A DNA stretch of 32,680 bases, from NCBI GenBank assembly GCA_020629385.1, contig JAHDDJ010000005.1:1-32680 (forward strand). Direction: 5' to 3'. Shown here piece after piece: positions 6,723-14,034 of the stretch (positions are counted from its first letter, which is position 1; each line of letters opens with the position of its first letter). The DNA is from Erythrobacter sp. Lineage in GTDB: Bacteria > Pseudomonadota > Alphaproteobacteria > Sphingomonadales > Sphingomonadaceae. A program made the position numbers and the translations under genes. The notes under the pieces are model-generated. The model ran no database searches and was not told the origin of the DNA. It saw nothing but the letters and a program-made list of their open reading frames with translations.

Positions 6723-7934
6723 CTAAAACCCAACCGGCCCGTCCAGTTCCTTCACCTGCCACGGAAGACCGTGTTCATTGAGCATATCCATGAACGGATC
6801 GGGGTCCATCTGTTCCATGTTGAACACGCCGTCCCCTGACCAAACACCCTGCACCATCATCGCAGAACCGATCATGGCGGGAACGCCGGTGGTGTAAGAC
6901 ACCGCCTGATTGCCGGTCTCTTCATACGCTGCTTCATGCGAGCAGATATTGTTGATGTAGAACGTTTTCTCGCCCGAACCATCCAGCGCTTCGCCAGTTG
7001 CGATGACGCCGATATTGGTATTGCCTTTCGTCGTCTCGCCAAGCGTTTCAGGCTTGGGCAATACCGCGGCAAGGAATTGCAGCGGGATGATATCCTGTCC
7101 CTGATACCGAACCGGTTCGATTCCGGTCATGCCGACATTCTGCAGCACGGTGAGGTGCTTGATGTACTCATCGCCAAAGGTCATCCAGAAACGCGCACGC
7201 TCGATTTCCGGATTGAACTTGGTGATGCTCTCCAGCTCTTCGTGATACATCATGTACATGTTCTTTGTGCCGACCGCTTCGAAGTCGAATTCCTGCCGGT
7301 TGGAAAGCGCAGGCGTTTCCACGAACTGACCATTTTCCCAGTGACGTGCAGCCGCGGTAACTTCACGGATATTGATCTCCGGATTGAAGTTGGTTGCGAA
7401 TGCCTGCCCGTGGTCGCCGCCATTGCAATCGAGGATGTCGAGCGTGCGGATCGTCTTTAGCTTGTGTTTCTTGAGCCAGGTGGTGAACACGCTGGTCACA
7501 CCCGGATCGAAACCGCTGCCGAGTAGCGCCATGATCCCGGCATCTTCGAACCGGTCATGATAGGCCCACTGCCAGTGATACTCGAACTTTGCCTCGTCCT
7601 TTGGCTCGTAATTGGCCGTATCGAGGTAATCCACGCCCGCTTCCAGACACGCATCCATGATCGGCAAATCCTGATATGGCAGCGCCAGATTGACCACCAG
7701 AGAAGGCTGCACTTTCTTGATCAGGTTGATCATCGCAGGCACTTCCTCGGCATCGATTTCATATGTCGCAACCTGCTGGCCGGTGCGTTCCTTCACGCTG
7801 GCGGCAATGGCATCGCATTTGCTCTTCGTGCGGCTGGCGAGATGGATGCTGGAGAAGATTCCGGCATTCATGGCCATTTTGTGGACGCAGACCGAACTGA
7901 CACCGCCGGCACCGATAACGAGGACTGTGGACAT
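6723..7934 (-). CDS. carboxynorspermidine/carboxyspermidine dehydrogenase (saccharopine dehydrogenase family)
   Basis: This is a 403-residue member of the saccharopine dehydrogenase-like family. With NADPH it condenses aspartate semialdehyde with putrescine (or diaminopropane) into carboxyspermidine (or carboxynorspermidine). The dinucleotide-binding motif VLVIGAGGVSSVCVHK begins at residue 4. LGSGFDPGVTSVF, DILDCNGGDHGQAFATNF and the C-terminal VSYTTGVPAMIGSAMM are typical of the carboxynorspermidine synthase branch rather than lysine-pathway saccharopine dehydrogenases. I chose the ATG at 7932-7934 because the Rossmann strand starts there and GGAG lies 10 nt upstream; the frame opens earlier. 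It is the first gene of a three-gene operon ending with nspC, the enzyme of the next step, which supports the assignment strongly. Confidence 0.93.
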   Translation of the reverse strand: MSTVLVIGAGGVSSVCVHKMAMNAGIFSSIHLASRTKSKCDAIAASVKERTGQQVATYEIDAEEVPAMINLIKKVQPSLVVNLALPYQDLPIMDACLEAGVDYLDTANYEPKDEAKFEYHWQWAYHDRFEDAGIMALLGSGFDPGVTSVFTTWLKKHKLKTIRTLDILDCNGGDHGQAFATNFNPEINIREVTAAARHWENGQFVETPALSNRQEFDFEAVGTKNMYMMYHEELESITKFNPEIERARFWMTFGDEYIKHLTVLQNVGMTGIEPVRYQGQDIIPLQFLAAVLPKPETLGETTKGNTNIGVIATGEALDGSGEKTFYINNICSHEAAYEETGNQAVSYTTGVPAMIGSAMMVQGVWSGDGVFNMEQMDPDPFMDMLNEHGLPWQVKELDGPVGF

Positions 7935-7967
7935 AGGCGAAATACTCCAAATGCGATTCTTGGGCGC

Positions 7968-7996
7968 TCTGTAGGGCAATGATCGGGGATGGCCAA
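7968..7996 (-). promoter_or_regulatory. candidate promoter of the spermidine operon
   Basis: On the minus strand TTGGCC (7991-7996) and TACAGA (7968-7973) are 17 bases apart, about 34 bases before the dehydrogenase start codon. The match to sigma-70 is moderate. The rest of the 245-base gap (7935-8179) towards the divergent dehydratase gene holds no further gene that I can support. Confidence 0.35.
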
Positions 7997-8179
7997 ACGA
8001 TCCGGCGTGGTCATAGAGAATTTCGCTAGTGATTTCCTACGCAGGCAAGTTCAGGCATAAAGGTGCGATGATTGTCTCAACCCAGATTCACACCTTGTCC
8101 AAAGTCTCTTTCGCTGAGGCTCGCTTTCCCAATCAGGACAGTGGTCCATGCGGTCCATGTGTTCAGGAATGGTGATAGA

Positions 8180-9133
8180 ATGCTGAATGCTAACAGATTG
8201 CCGACCGCCGATGGCGTTACGCGTGCCGCAGAGAAAATCGCTGCGATTCTGCCGCCTACTCCGTTGCTTCCGGTCGAGATCGGCGATGCGCGGTGCTGGG
8301 TGAAAGCCGAAAACCTGCAACCCATTGGCGCGTTCAAAATTCGCGGCGGATGGCACCGGCTGAGCGATCTGACCGCCGAAGAGAAAGCGCGCGGTGTGAT
8401 CGCAGTATCGAGCGGCAACCATGCACAAGGCGTCGCATGGGCTGCACGAAGGCTGGGTATTGCGGCAACCATCGTTATGCCGCGCGATGCTCCGCAAGTG
8501 AAGCTGAATGCCACCCGGGCGCTTGGTGCCGAGATTGTTCTGTATGACCGCCCGGGCGAAGACCGCGACGAGGTTGCGGCAAAGCTGCAAGCCAAAAGCG
8601 GCGCGGTGCTGGTCCACGCTTTCGCCGATCCGTGGGTGATCGAGGGACAAGGTAGCGCGGGAGTCGAAATCGCGCAGCAGCTTGGTAGACAGCCATCGGC
8701 CATCATCGCCTGTTGTGGCGGCGGCGGATTGGCGGCCGGGCTATCGCTCGCTTGCCCCGATGCGCGCATCACCCCGGTAGAGCCGGCGGGATGGGATATG
8801 GTCGGGCAGGCGCTGCGTGCTGGCGAGGTTGTGCGCGCTGGCGAGGACGCTCCCAAGACAATCTGCGATGCCCTCCAGCCAGTAGCGACCGCACCGATCA
8901 ATCTGGGTGTACTCACGGGCAGAAGCGAACCGGGTGTTACCGTGACGGACGACGAAGTGCGCGAGGCACAGCGCTTTGCCTTCTCGAAACTGCAACTGGT
9001 GGTCGAGCCAGGCGGTGCCGCTGCTCTGGCCGCTGCTTTGTCCGGAAAAGTTCCTCTGGACGCTGACACGGTCATCATGCTCACCGGCGGCAATACCGAT
9101 GCGGCAAGTTTTGCCCGCACAATTGACAAGTAA
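8180..9133 (+). CDS. threonine/serine ammonia-lyase-like PLP enzyme (serine racemase family)
   Basis: The 317-residue single-domain fold-II PLP enzyme has the lysine K53 in IGAFKIRGG, SSGNHAQG (77-84) that holds the cofactor ring, and the phosphate-binding tetraglycine GGGG (180-183) followed by LAAG. VMLTGGN near the end is the usual closing motif. It lacks the C-terminal ACT-like regulatory domain of biosynthetic IlvA, so it belongs with catabolic threonine dehydratases, serine racemases and 3-hydroxyaspartate ammonia-lyases; sequence alone does not choose among them. I chose the ATG at 8180 because homology starts there and AGGAATGGTGAT precedes it; the frame extends back to a TTG at 8072, but that extension shows no family features. 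It is divergent from the spermidine operon. Confidence 0.85.
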   Translation: MLNANRLPTADGVTRAAEKIAAILPPTPLLPVEIGDARCWVKAENLQPIGAFKIRGGWHRLSDLTAEEKARGVIAVSSGNHAQGVAWAARRLGIAATIVMPRDAPQVKLNATRALGAEIVLYDRPGEDRDEVAAKLQAKSGAVLVHAFADPWVIEGQGSAGVEIAQQLGRQPSAIIACCGGGGLAAGLSLACPDARITPVEPAGWDMVGQALRAGEVVRAGEDAPKTICDALQPVATAPINLGVLTGRSEPGVTVTDDEVREAQRFAFSKLQLVVEPGGAAALAAALSGKVPLDADTVIMLTGGNTDAASFARTIDK

Positions 9134-9176
9134 CGCGCCTGAAAGCAGGGTCATGGCCTGAATGGGGGACTTCAAT

Positions 9177-9626
9177 ATGCAAGCGCAAATACTCGCTCCC
9201 GCAGCAATTCTGGTGCTGTGGTCGATCATTATGCTGTTCTGGATGGCCGGAACGCGCCTACCCGCGATCAAGAAATCCGGCAGTGGGCTTAGCGAGGCTA
9301 AGCCCGGTGGACGCGGGCAGGATCTGGAAGGTGTGATTCCGGACAAGGTCAATTGGAAAGCGCATAATTACGCGCATCTGATGGAGCAGCCGACCATCTT
9401 CTATGCCACGGTGGTGATCCTCGCGATTGCCGGAGCGGGAAGCTGGGACGTGCTGCTCGCATGGGTCTATGTCGCGCTTCGGATTGTCCACTCGATCTGG
9501 CAAGCGACAGTGAACAAGGTCAATATCCGCTTCCTGCTCTTTCTGATCAGCACCATCGCGCTGCTGATCCTCGCCATTCGCGCCGTTATGGCGACCCTTC
9601 TTGCTGATCCCGGAGTTCTCGCATGA
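9177..9626 (+). CDS. MAPEG family membrane protein (first of a tandem pair)
   Basis: The 149-residue protein has four predicted membrane helices and the MAPEG pattern: NWKAHNYAHLMEQPTIFYA in the middle, then YVALRIVHSIWQATVNKVNIRF. This is the conserved Glu/Arg/His/Asn region that in eukaryotic relatives binds glutathione. The activity of bacterial MAPEG proteins is mostly unknown. A start at 9177 is preferred because GGGGGAC ends 6-7 nt before it; an ATG at 9162 is in the same frame. The stop overlaps the next MAPEG start by 4 bases. It lacks an obvious promoter of its own, being 43 nt behind the dehydratase gene, so the three may be one transcript. Confidence 0.85.
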   Translation: MQAQILAPAAILVLWSIIMLFWMAGTRLPAIKKSGSGLSEAKPGGRGQDLEGVIPDKVNWKAHNYAHLMEQPTIFYATVVILAIAGAGSWDVLLAWVYVALRIVHSIWQATVNKVNIRFLLFLISTIALLILAIRAVMATLLADPGVLA

Positions 9627-10057
9627 TCGAAGCCGAAATTCTCAAACCCGTTGTCGCCTTGATGGCATGGACCATGGTCATGTGGGCATGGATGTACGCA
9701 ACGCGTATTCCGGCGATGTCGAAAGCCAATATTGCGCCAGACGATGCTGCTGTTACCGGTACGCTGGACAAAACTCTGCCGGCGAATGTTCAGTCAAAGG
9801 CCCATAATTACAACCACCTGCATGAACAACCTACAGTGTTCTATGCGGTGGCTTTGACACTCGCCATGATCGGTCAGGGCGAAGGCATGAACGCGCTGAT
9901 CGCGTGGATTTATGTCGGCCTGCGCGTTGCACACTCGCTGGTACAGGCGACCGCGAACAAGGTGATGGCGCGCTTCGTGCTGTTTGCACTATCCAGCGTG
10001 ATGCTGATCGTGCTGATCTTCCACGCTGCGATCCCCGTATTCGACATCCACATTTGA
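9623..10057 (+). CDS. MAPEG family membrane protein (second of a tandem pair)
   Basis: The 144-residue protein is a paralogue of its neighbour. It has the same four-helix layout and core (KAHNYNHLHEQPTVFYA and YVGLRVAHSLVQATANKVMARF), and clearly arose by tandem duplication followed by divergence outside the core. It starts at ATG 9623, overlapping the previous stop as ATGA, so the two are translated together. Unlike the first copy it lacks the long Gly/Lys-rich insertion between helix 1 and the core. Two different subunits in one MAPEG trimer is a possibility. A strong stem-loop follows 6 nt after the stop. Confidence 0.85.
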   Translation: MIEAEILKPVVALMAWTMVMWAWMYATRIPAMSKANIAPDDAAVTGTLDKTLPANVQSKAHNYNHLHEQPTVFYAVALTLAMIGQGEGMNALIAWIYVGLRVAHSLVQATANKVMARFVLFALSSVMLIVLIFHAAIPVFDIHI

Positions 10058-10063
10058 GCGAGC

Positions 10064-10086
10064 GCCCCGCCCGACAAAGGCGGGGC
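10064..10086. terminator. bidirectional stem-loop between MAPEG and trxB
   Basis: GCCCCGCC (10064-10071) and GGCGGGGC (10079-10086) are a perfect 8-bp GC-rich pair with a 7-nt loop. It lies between two convergent genes, 6 nt after one stop and 18 nt from the other. Only a short T/A tract flanks it, so it may work as a roadblock or 3' end stabiliser as well as a terminator. Confidence 0.65.
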
Positions 10087-10104
10087 CTCACAAAAGTCGG
10101 AAAG

Positions 10105-11070
10105 TTACTCCGCCGCTTCGGCTTTCGCATGCTCCAGCGTTGCGAGGAACCGTTCTGCATCGAGCGCGGCCATACAGCCGGTACCGGCGGCCGTCACAGC
10201 TTGACGATAGGTGTGATCCATCACGTCGCCGCAAGCAAACACGCCGGGGATCTCCGTCTTTGGCGTGCCCGGCTCAACCAGCAGATAGCCACCATCATCC
10301 ATCGGCAGTTTGCCTGTGAACAGTTCGGTTGCCGGCGCATGACCAATAGCCACAAATGCGCCATCAGCCTCCAGCGTGCTCGTCTCGCCCGTAACCGTGT
10401 CCACCAGCTCCAAGTGGTGTAGCGCGCCATTCTCACCAGCAACAAAGCGCTGCACAGTCTTATTCCAAAGCGGAGTAATCTTGTCGGACGCAAACAGACG
10501 CTCTTGCAGGATCTTCTCAGACCGGAGTTCATCGCGGCGGTGGATCAGCGTCACATCGTCGGAGTGGTTGGTCAGATACAGCGCCTCTTCAACCGCCGTA
10601 TTGCCGCCGCCGATCACCACGACCTTCTTGCCGCGGAAGAAAAATCCGTCGCAGGTTGCACAGGCAGAGACACCCTTGCCGCCCAGTTCCTGCTCTCCCG
10701 GAACACCCAGCCACTTGGCCTGTGCGCCAGTCGCGATCACGACGGTGTCCGCAATGTACTCATCGCCGCTATCGCCCACCGCCCGGAAGGGAGAACCACC
10801 GGCAAGATCGACATCGACAATCGTATCCCACATCATGCGCGTGCCAACATGCTCGGCCTGCGCCTGCATCTCTTCCATCAGCCATGGCCCCTGAACCACA
10901 TCGCGGAAACCGGGGTAATTCTCGACATCCGTGGTGATCGTTAGCTGACCACCGGGTTGCAGCCCCTGCACCACAATCGGCTCAAGCATGGCGCGGGCGC
11001 CGTAAATAGCTGCGGAATAACCCGCCGGACCGGAACCGATGATGAGCATTTTGGTGTGATGAGTTGCCAT
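10105..11070 (-). CDS. trxB: thioredoxin-disulfide reductase
   Basis: The 321-residue flavoprotein moves electrons from NADPH through FAD to thioredoxin. The FAD-binding GSGPAGYSAAIYGAR starts at residue 12, the redox pair is C137 and C140 in ACATCDG, the NADPH motif is GGGNTAVEEALYL (about 153-165), and the closing FAD motif is GVFACGDVMDHTYRQ. GGQLTITTDVENYPGF is characteristic of TrxB. The length is standard. It starts at ATG 11068-11070 with a weak ribosome site. It lies 71 nt downstream of a phosphatase gene on the same strand. Another redox gene, the DCC protein, lies just beyond, and oxyR is elsewhere in the window, but no shared operator is visible. Confidence 0.96.
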   Translation of the reverse strand: MATHHTKMLIIGSGPAGYSAAIYGARAMLEPIVVQGLQPGGQLTITTDVENYPGFRDVVQGPWLMEEMQAQAEHVGTRMMWDTIVDVDLAGGSPFRAVGDSGDEYIADTVVIATGAQAKWLGVPGEQELGGKGVSACATCDGFFFRGKKVVVIGGGNTAVEEALYLTNHSDDVTLIHRRDELRSEKILQERLFASDKITPLWNKTVQRFVAGENGALHHLELVDTVTGETSTLEADGAFVAIGHAPATELFTGKLPMDDGGYLLVEPGTPKTEIPGVFACGDVMDHTYRQAVTAAGTGCMAALDAERFLATLEHAKAEAAE

Positions 11071-11141
11071 GAAACTTGTCCGTTCAAAGGGAGGATAGCG
11101 ACGACCGTCCTGCCCTGATTTCGTGTGAGATACTGATCTGG

Positions 11142-11921
11142 TTACGCTTCTACCAGATGCAAGCGCAATGCCTCGCGCTTGGTCTCGTCAACCTCCAGCA
11201 CATCGCGCAGGAAGGCGTCGAGAGACCCATGCTCTTCCTCCACAGCTTTGCGCGCTGCGTGCAGATACCGGGCATCCACGCCCATCAGCACGCGGATCGT
11301 CGCATCATCGACATTGCCATATTTCGCACGCACCGCTTTGGCACCCGCCGCAACACGCGCATCCATGTTACCGGCAGTATTCGTCAGAAGATAATCCGAC
11401 ATTGCATCATCGGGATGGACGCCCAGCACATGATGCAGCAGATCGACAGCCATGCCCGTGCGGTCCTTGCCCGCAAGGCAATGTACCACGCTCGCCCCCT
11501 CACCCGAGGCCAGCGCCGCGAAATACCGTTTGAAAATCCAGATCAGATTGTCGCGGAAAGGCAGCTGGGCGTATAGGTTTTCCATGGCCGCATGCGCTGC
11601 TTCGGCGTTGATAGAGTCTTTTGCTGCCTCGACATGCGGAGCCAGCCCCGCTGTCTCGCCATCGAAAAAATGCACTTCGGCCGAAAAGTCAGGGCCGCGT
11701 TTGCAGGGGTTCGCCCGCCGCTCGCTATTGCCGCGTAGATCGATCACATGTGCCAGACCCAACGCATCGATAGCTGCCAGATCGGTGTCGGTTGCCTTGC
11801 CATGCTCACCGGAACGGAACAGCAGACCCGTCTTGACCCTGCCTCCGCCCGACACCGCATAGCCGCCATAATCACGAAAATTGTGCACACCGCTGAGCGG
11901 CAAAACTCTGTCTCTATCCAT
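11142..11921 (-). CDS. tyrosine-type protein phosphatase (Y_phosphatase3-like)
   Basis: The 259-residue protein belongs to the bacterial tyrosine/lipid phosphatase family with the signature HCLAGKDRTG. C148 is the nucleophile and R154 binds phosphate. The preceding N-terminal NFRDYGGY and GLLFRSGEH are the family's conserved substrate-side segments, and DLRGNSERR matches the usual D(L)R...E motif. Relatives such as mycobacterial PtpB and Listeria LipA act on phosphotyrosine or phosphoinositides; the substrate here is unknown. No signal peptide is visible, so it is cytoplasmic. I chose the ATG at 11919-11921, directly before the conserved region; the frame opens from a TTG 36 nt earlier. It is divergent from the DCC protein gene. 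Confidence 0.87.
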   Translation of the reverse strand: MDRDRVLPLSGVHNFRDYGGYAVSGGGRVKTGLLFRSGEHGKATDTDLAAIDALGLAHVIDLRGNSERRANPCKRGPDFSAEVHFFDGETAGLAPHVEAAKDSINAEAAHAAMENLYAQLPFRDNLIWIFKRYFAALASGEGASVVHCLAGKDRTGMAVDLLHHVLGVHPDDAMSDYLLTNTAGNMDARVAAGAKAVRAKYGNVDDATIRVLMGVDARYLHAARKAVEEEHGSLDAFLRDVLEVDETKREALRLHLVEA

Positions 11922-11998
11922 GGTGAATGCCGTGCCATTCCAGAAGGCAGCACACAAGCATGCGTTGCACTTTCTGCCTGGCGTCCCATATTGCCAGC

Positions 11999-12352
11999 GT
12001 GGAATATCAGGTCACCGTATGGTTCGATGGAAACTGCCCAATCTGCCTGAAAGAGATCGCCTTGATGCGGCATCTCGACAAGGCGGGGCGGATCAATTTC
12101 GTAAATGCTGCGAACAACTCACCGCTGAACTGTCCAATCAACCGGGAGAGTCTGCTCGCACGCTTCCACGCTAAAGAAGGCGATACTATACATTCCGGCG
12201 CTGCAGCTTTTGCTGCGATGTGGCGCGCAATTCCCATGCTCCGCCCGCTCGGCCTGCTAGCGCGCATACCGGGCATGGTTTGGGTGATGGACCGTTTCTA
12301 CACATCCTTCCTGCGCATCCGCCCGCTCCTGCAAAAGCTGGTGCGCAAGTAA
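11999..12352 (+). CDS. DCC family thiol-disulfide protein (DUF393)
   Basis: This short protein of about 117 residues has the defining motif VWFDGNCPICLKEI, with the cysteine pair C13 and C16, followed by MRHLDKAGRINFVNA and a C-terminal helical region with GAAAFAAMWRAIP. DCC proteins have a thioredoxin-like fold and a presumed redox role that is little studied. The start is uncertain. A GTG at 11999 directly precedes the first strand, but the frame is open to 11927 and includes an ATG at 11960; no clear ribosome site decides it. The gene ends 16 nt before the 3' end of the oppositely oriented tRNA gene. Confidence 0.82.
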   Translation: MEYQVTVWFDGNCPICLKEIALMRHLDKAGRINFVNAANNSPLNCPINRESLLARFHAKEGDTIHSGAAAFAAMWRAIPMLRPLGLLARIPGMVWVMDRFYTSFLRIRPLLQKLVRK

Positions 12353-12368
12353 CGGTGATGTCGAAATT

Positions 12369-12445
12369 TGGTAGCGGAGGAGGGACTCGAACCCCCGACA
12401 CGCGGATTATGATTCCGCTGCTCTAACCAGCTGAGCTACTCCGCC
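12369..12445 (-). tRNA. tRNA-Met (CAT), elongator type
   Basis: The 77-nt cloverleaf on the minus strand begins GGCGGAGTAGCTCAGCTGG and includes the encoded CCA (12369-12371). The acceptor GGCGGAG pairs with CTCCGCT (one G-U). The anticodon stem GCGGA/TCCGC surrounds the loop ATCATAA with anticodon CAT, and the T arm contains GGTTCGAGTCC. Initiator tRNAs have a C1-A72 mismatch and three G-C pairs at the anticodon stem base, neither of which is present. The sequence closely resembles the alphaproteobacterial elongator tRNA-Met as I know it; a lysidine-modified tRNA-Ile2 is the less likely alternative. Confidence 0.93.
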
Positions 12446-12485
12446 CCATAGAGGCAAGCGCGACAATATGCCTGCGCAGGCGGCG

Positions 12486-12514
12486 CATTTAGGGGGGTGG
12501 CGCGCGGTGGTCAA
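12486..12514 (-). promoter_or_regulatory. sigma-70 promoter of tRNA-Met
   Basis: On the minus strand TTGACC (12509-12514) and TAAATG (12486-12491) are 17 bases apart, placing the start near 12479 and leaving a 5' leader of about 34 nt. A perfect 12-base palindrome, GCCTGCGCAGGC (12470-12481), covers the predicted start point. Confidence 0.65.
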
Positions 12515-12542
12515 CACCAAAACACAGGCAAATTGTGCTTGG

Positions 12543-13064
12543 TCAACCGCGGAACGGATAGGTTCGGACGAACTCCCACGGACCGCCGCGATATATGTGC
12601 AGCGAAAGGCCTGTGAAACGGAACGGGCGCGGGTCCACTTCCCACTCCAGTTCCGCCTGCAAAGCCTTGGCTTCTTTCGGTGAAACCTTGTTCTGGACCG
12701 TTACATGCAGGCGCGGCTTGTGCTCGTCCTGCGGTGTCAGCAGACCATGGAACCGGTCCGCCAGATGTCGCCAGATTGCAATCATATCAGGGCTGGATAG
12801 ACGCAAGGCAGTACCCCGCCCCAAAGGCATGACCCCTTCAAGTTGCGCGGCGACCGGTGCATTCTCTTTCGCCTCTTGCGCCAGCGCAGTCTTGATCTCG
12901 CGCTCGCACGAAGGTGGCAGAGCATGGAAAAGTGTCACATGTGCTTTGAGGTAATTGCGCTCCGGTGGAAAATGCTCGGTGCGTAACTCAGTCGCATATT
13001 TCGCCAGGTCGCCGGGGAGTTCGGCGGTGACGATAAACGGTGCTGCCCCGGAATTTTCGCTCAC
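12543..13064 (-). CDS. 2'-5' RNA ligase family (2H phosphoesterase) protein
   Basis: The 173-residue protein carries the two catalytic H-x-T motifs of the 2H phosphoesterase superfamily: H42-V-T44 in KAHVTLFHAL and H120-V-T122 in RLHVTVQNK, spaced as expected for a bilobed fold. Family members act on cyclic or 2'-5' phosphodiesters in RNA or nucleotides; the physiological substrate here is unknown. It starts with GTG at 13062-13064, overlapping the mltG stop as GTGA, so it is translationally coupled to mltG at the end of the acpP-fabF-mltG run. The protein has no signal or membrane segment. It ends 28 nt from the tRNA promoter's -35 box. Confidence 0.85.
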   Translation of the reverse strand: MSENSGAAPFIVTAELPGDLAKYATELRTEHFPPERNYLKAHVTLFHALPPSCEREIKTALAQEAKENAPVAAQLEGVMPLGRGTALRLSSPDMIAIWRHLADRFHGLLTPQDEHKPRLHVTVQNKVSPKEAKALQAELEWEVDPRPFRFTGLSLHIYRGGPWEFVRTYPFRG

Positions 13065-14032
13065 ATTTCCCCACGTTTACGGCGTAGTGCGAACCACTTG
13101 TCGACCGCTGCCTGATGACCAGCCAGAGTTTCATTGAATTCGTGTCCGCCAGTGCCATCAGCGACCATGAACAGATAACCATGTTGCTCGGGATCAAGCA
13201 CTGCGGCAATAGATTCGCGCCCCGGATTGGTGATGGGGCCCTTGGGAAGTCCGATCATCGAATAGGTGTTATAGTCGTTTACGGCTGCGATTTCAGACTG
13301 GCGAATCCGGCGTCCGAGTGGCTTACCTTTTGTGATCGGATAAATGATCGTTGGGTCAGCCTGCAACAGCATCCCTTCCTTGACGCGGTTCGAATACAGT
13401 CCCGCAACAAGCCGGCGTTCGGATGGTTTGCCGGTCTCTTTCTCGACGATCGATGCAAGGATTACCGCATCTTTCACATTGTCGACCGCAATACCCGGCT
13501 TTCGTTTGGGCCACGCCTCGGCAAGATAGTTCCGCATGGCCACCTGCATACGTGCCAGAACCTTGGTCCGTTCTTCGCCACGGACGAAATCATAGGTGTC
13601 AGGCAGAATGCTGCCTTCTTCCGGGACCGGGATTTCGCCGGTGAGCAGAGGTTCACCCATCAAAGCTTCATAGACCAATATCGAGGGCATACCCTCGGGA
13701 ATAGTGATGAAGCGACGGATTACGTCACCACTCTGGAAGGCATCGAGCATATCGGAAGGCGAAGCACCAGCCGGTAGCAAGAATTCGCCAGCCTGAATGG
13801 CATCCCCGCCGCCCAGCACTTTGGCCCGCAACAGGAATGCATCGGCTGAAGCAATATGCCCCTCTTCTTCCAAACGGTTGGCCACAGAGGTCAGCGTTGC
13901 ACCGGATTCGATTACGAAGGGCGTGTCTTCTGTAACGTCGGACGCGCTGTACCAGCCGCCTACAAAACCTATGACCGTAAGTGTGACCACTATGGCCACA
14001 ACTGCGGCAATCAGACCGCCCAAGCGCCGCAT
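13061..14032 (-). CDS. mltG: endolytic murein transglycosylase MltG
   Basis: This is a 323-residue YceG-like protein. One N-terminal membrane helix (about residues 7-27) anchors it in the inner membrane, followed by a LysM-like region and the catalytic domain. The catalytic glutamate is E197 in ILASIVEKETG, with LLQADPTIIYP, YNTYSMIGLPKGPI and NPGRESIAAVLDP conserved beyond it. The enzyme cuts nascent glycan strands and is thought to set their length. It starts at ATG 14030-14032, only 2 nt after the fabF stop, and ends overlapping the 2H phosphoesterase. The acpP-fabF-mltG linkage is widespread in proteobacteria. The pabC gene that sits between fabF and mltG in enterics is absent. Confidence 0.95.
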   Translation of the reverse strand: MRRLGGLIAAVVAIVVTLTVIGFVGGWYSASDVTEDTPFVIESGATLTSVANRLEEEGHIASADAFLLRAKVLGGGDAIQAGEFLLPAGASPSDMLDAFQSGDVIRRFITIPEGMPSILVYEALMGEPLLTGEIPVPEEGSILPDTYDFVRGEERTKVLARMQVAMRNYLAEAWPKRKPGIAVDNVKDAVILASIVEKETGKPSERRLVAGLYSNRVKEGMLLQADPTIIYPITKGKPLGRRIRQSEIAAVNDYNTYSMIGLPKGPITNPGRESIAAVLDPEQHGYLFMVADGTGGHEFNETLAGHQAAVDKWFALRRKRGEM

Positions 14033-14034
14033 GA

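Noticed and set aside
8143-8159. Tandem repeat of GGTCCATG before the dehydratase gene
   Set aside because: Only two 8-base units with a one-base gap; too short to call a regulatory site.
12369-12445. Initiator tRNA-fMet or tRNA-Ile2 reading of the CAT anticodon
   Set aside because: There is no C1-A72 mismatch and no three-GC anticodon stem, and the sequence resembles elongator tRNA-Met. Ile2 is not fully excluded.
12470-12481. 12-base palindrome GCCTGCGCAGGC at the tRNA-Met transcription start as an operator
   Set aside because: GC-rich palindromes of this size occur by chance, and no regulator or second site is visible.
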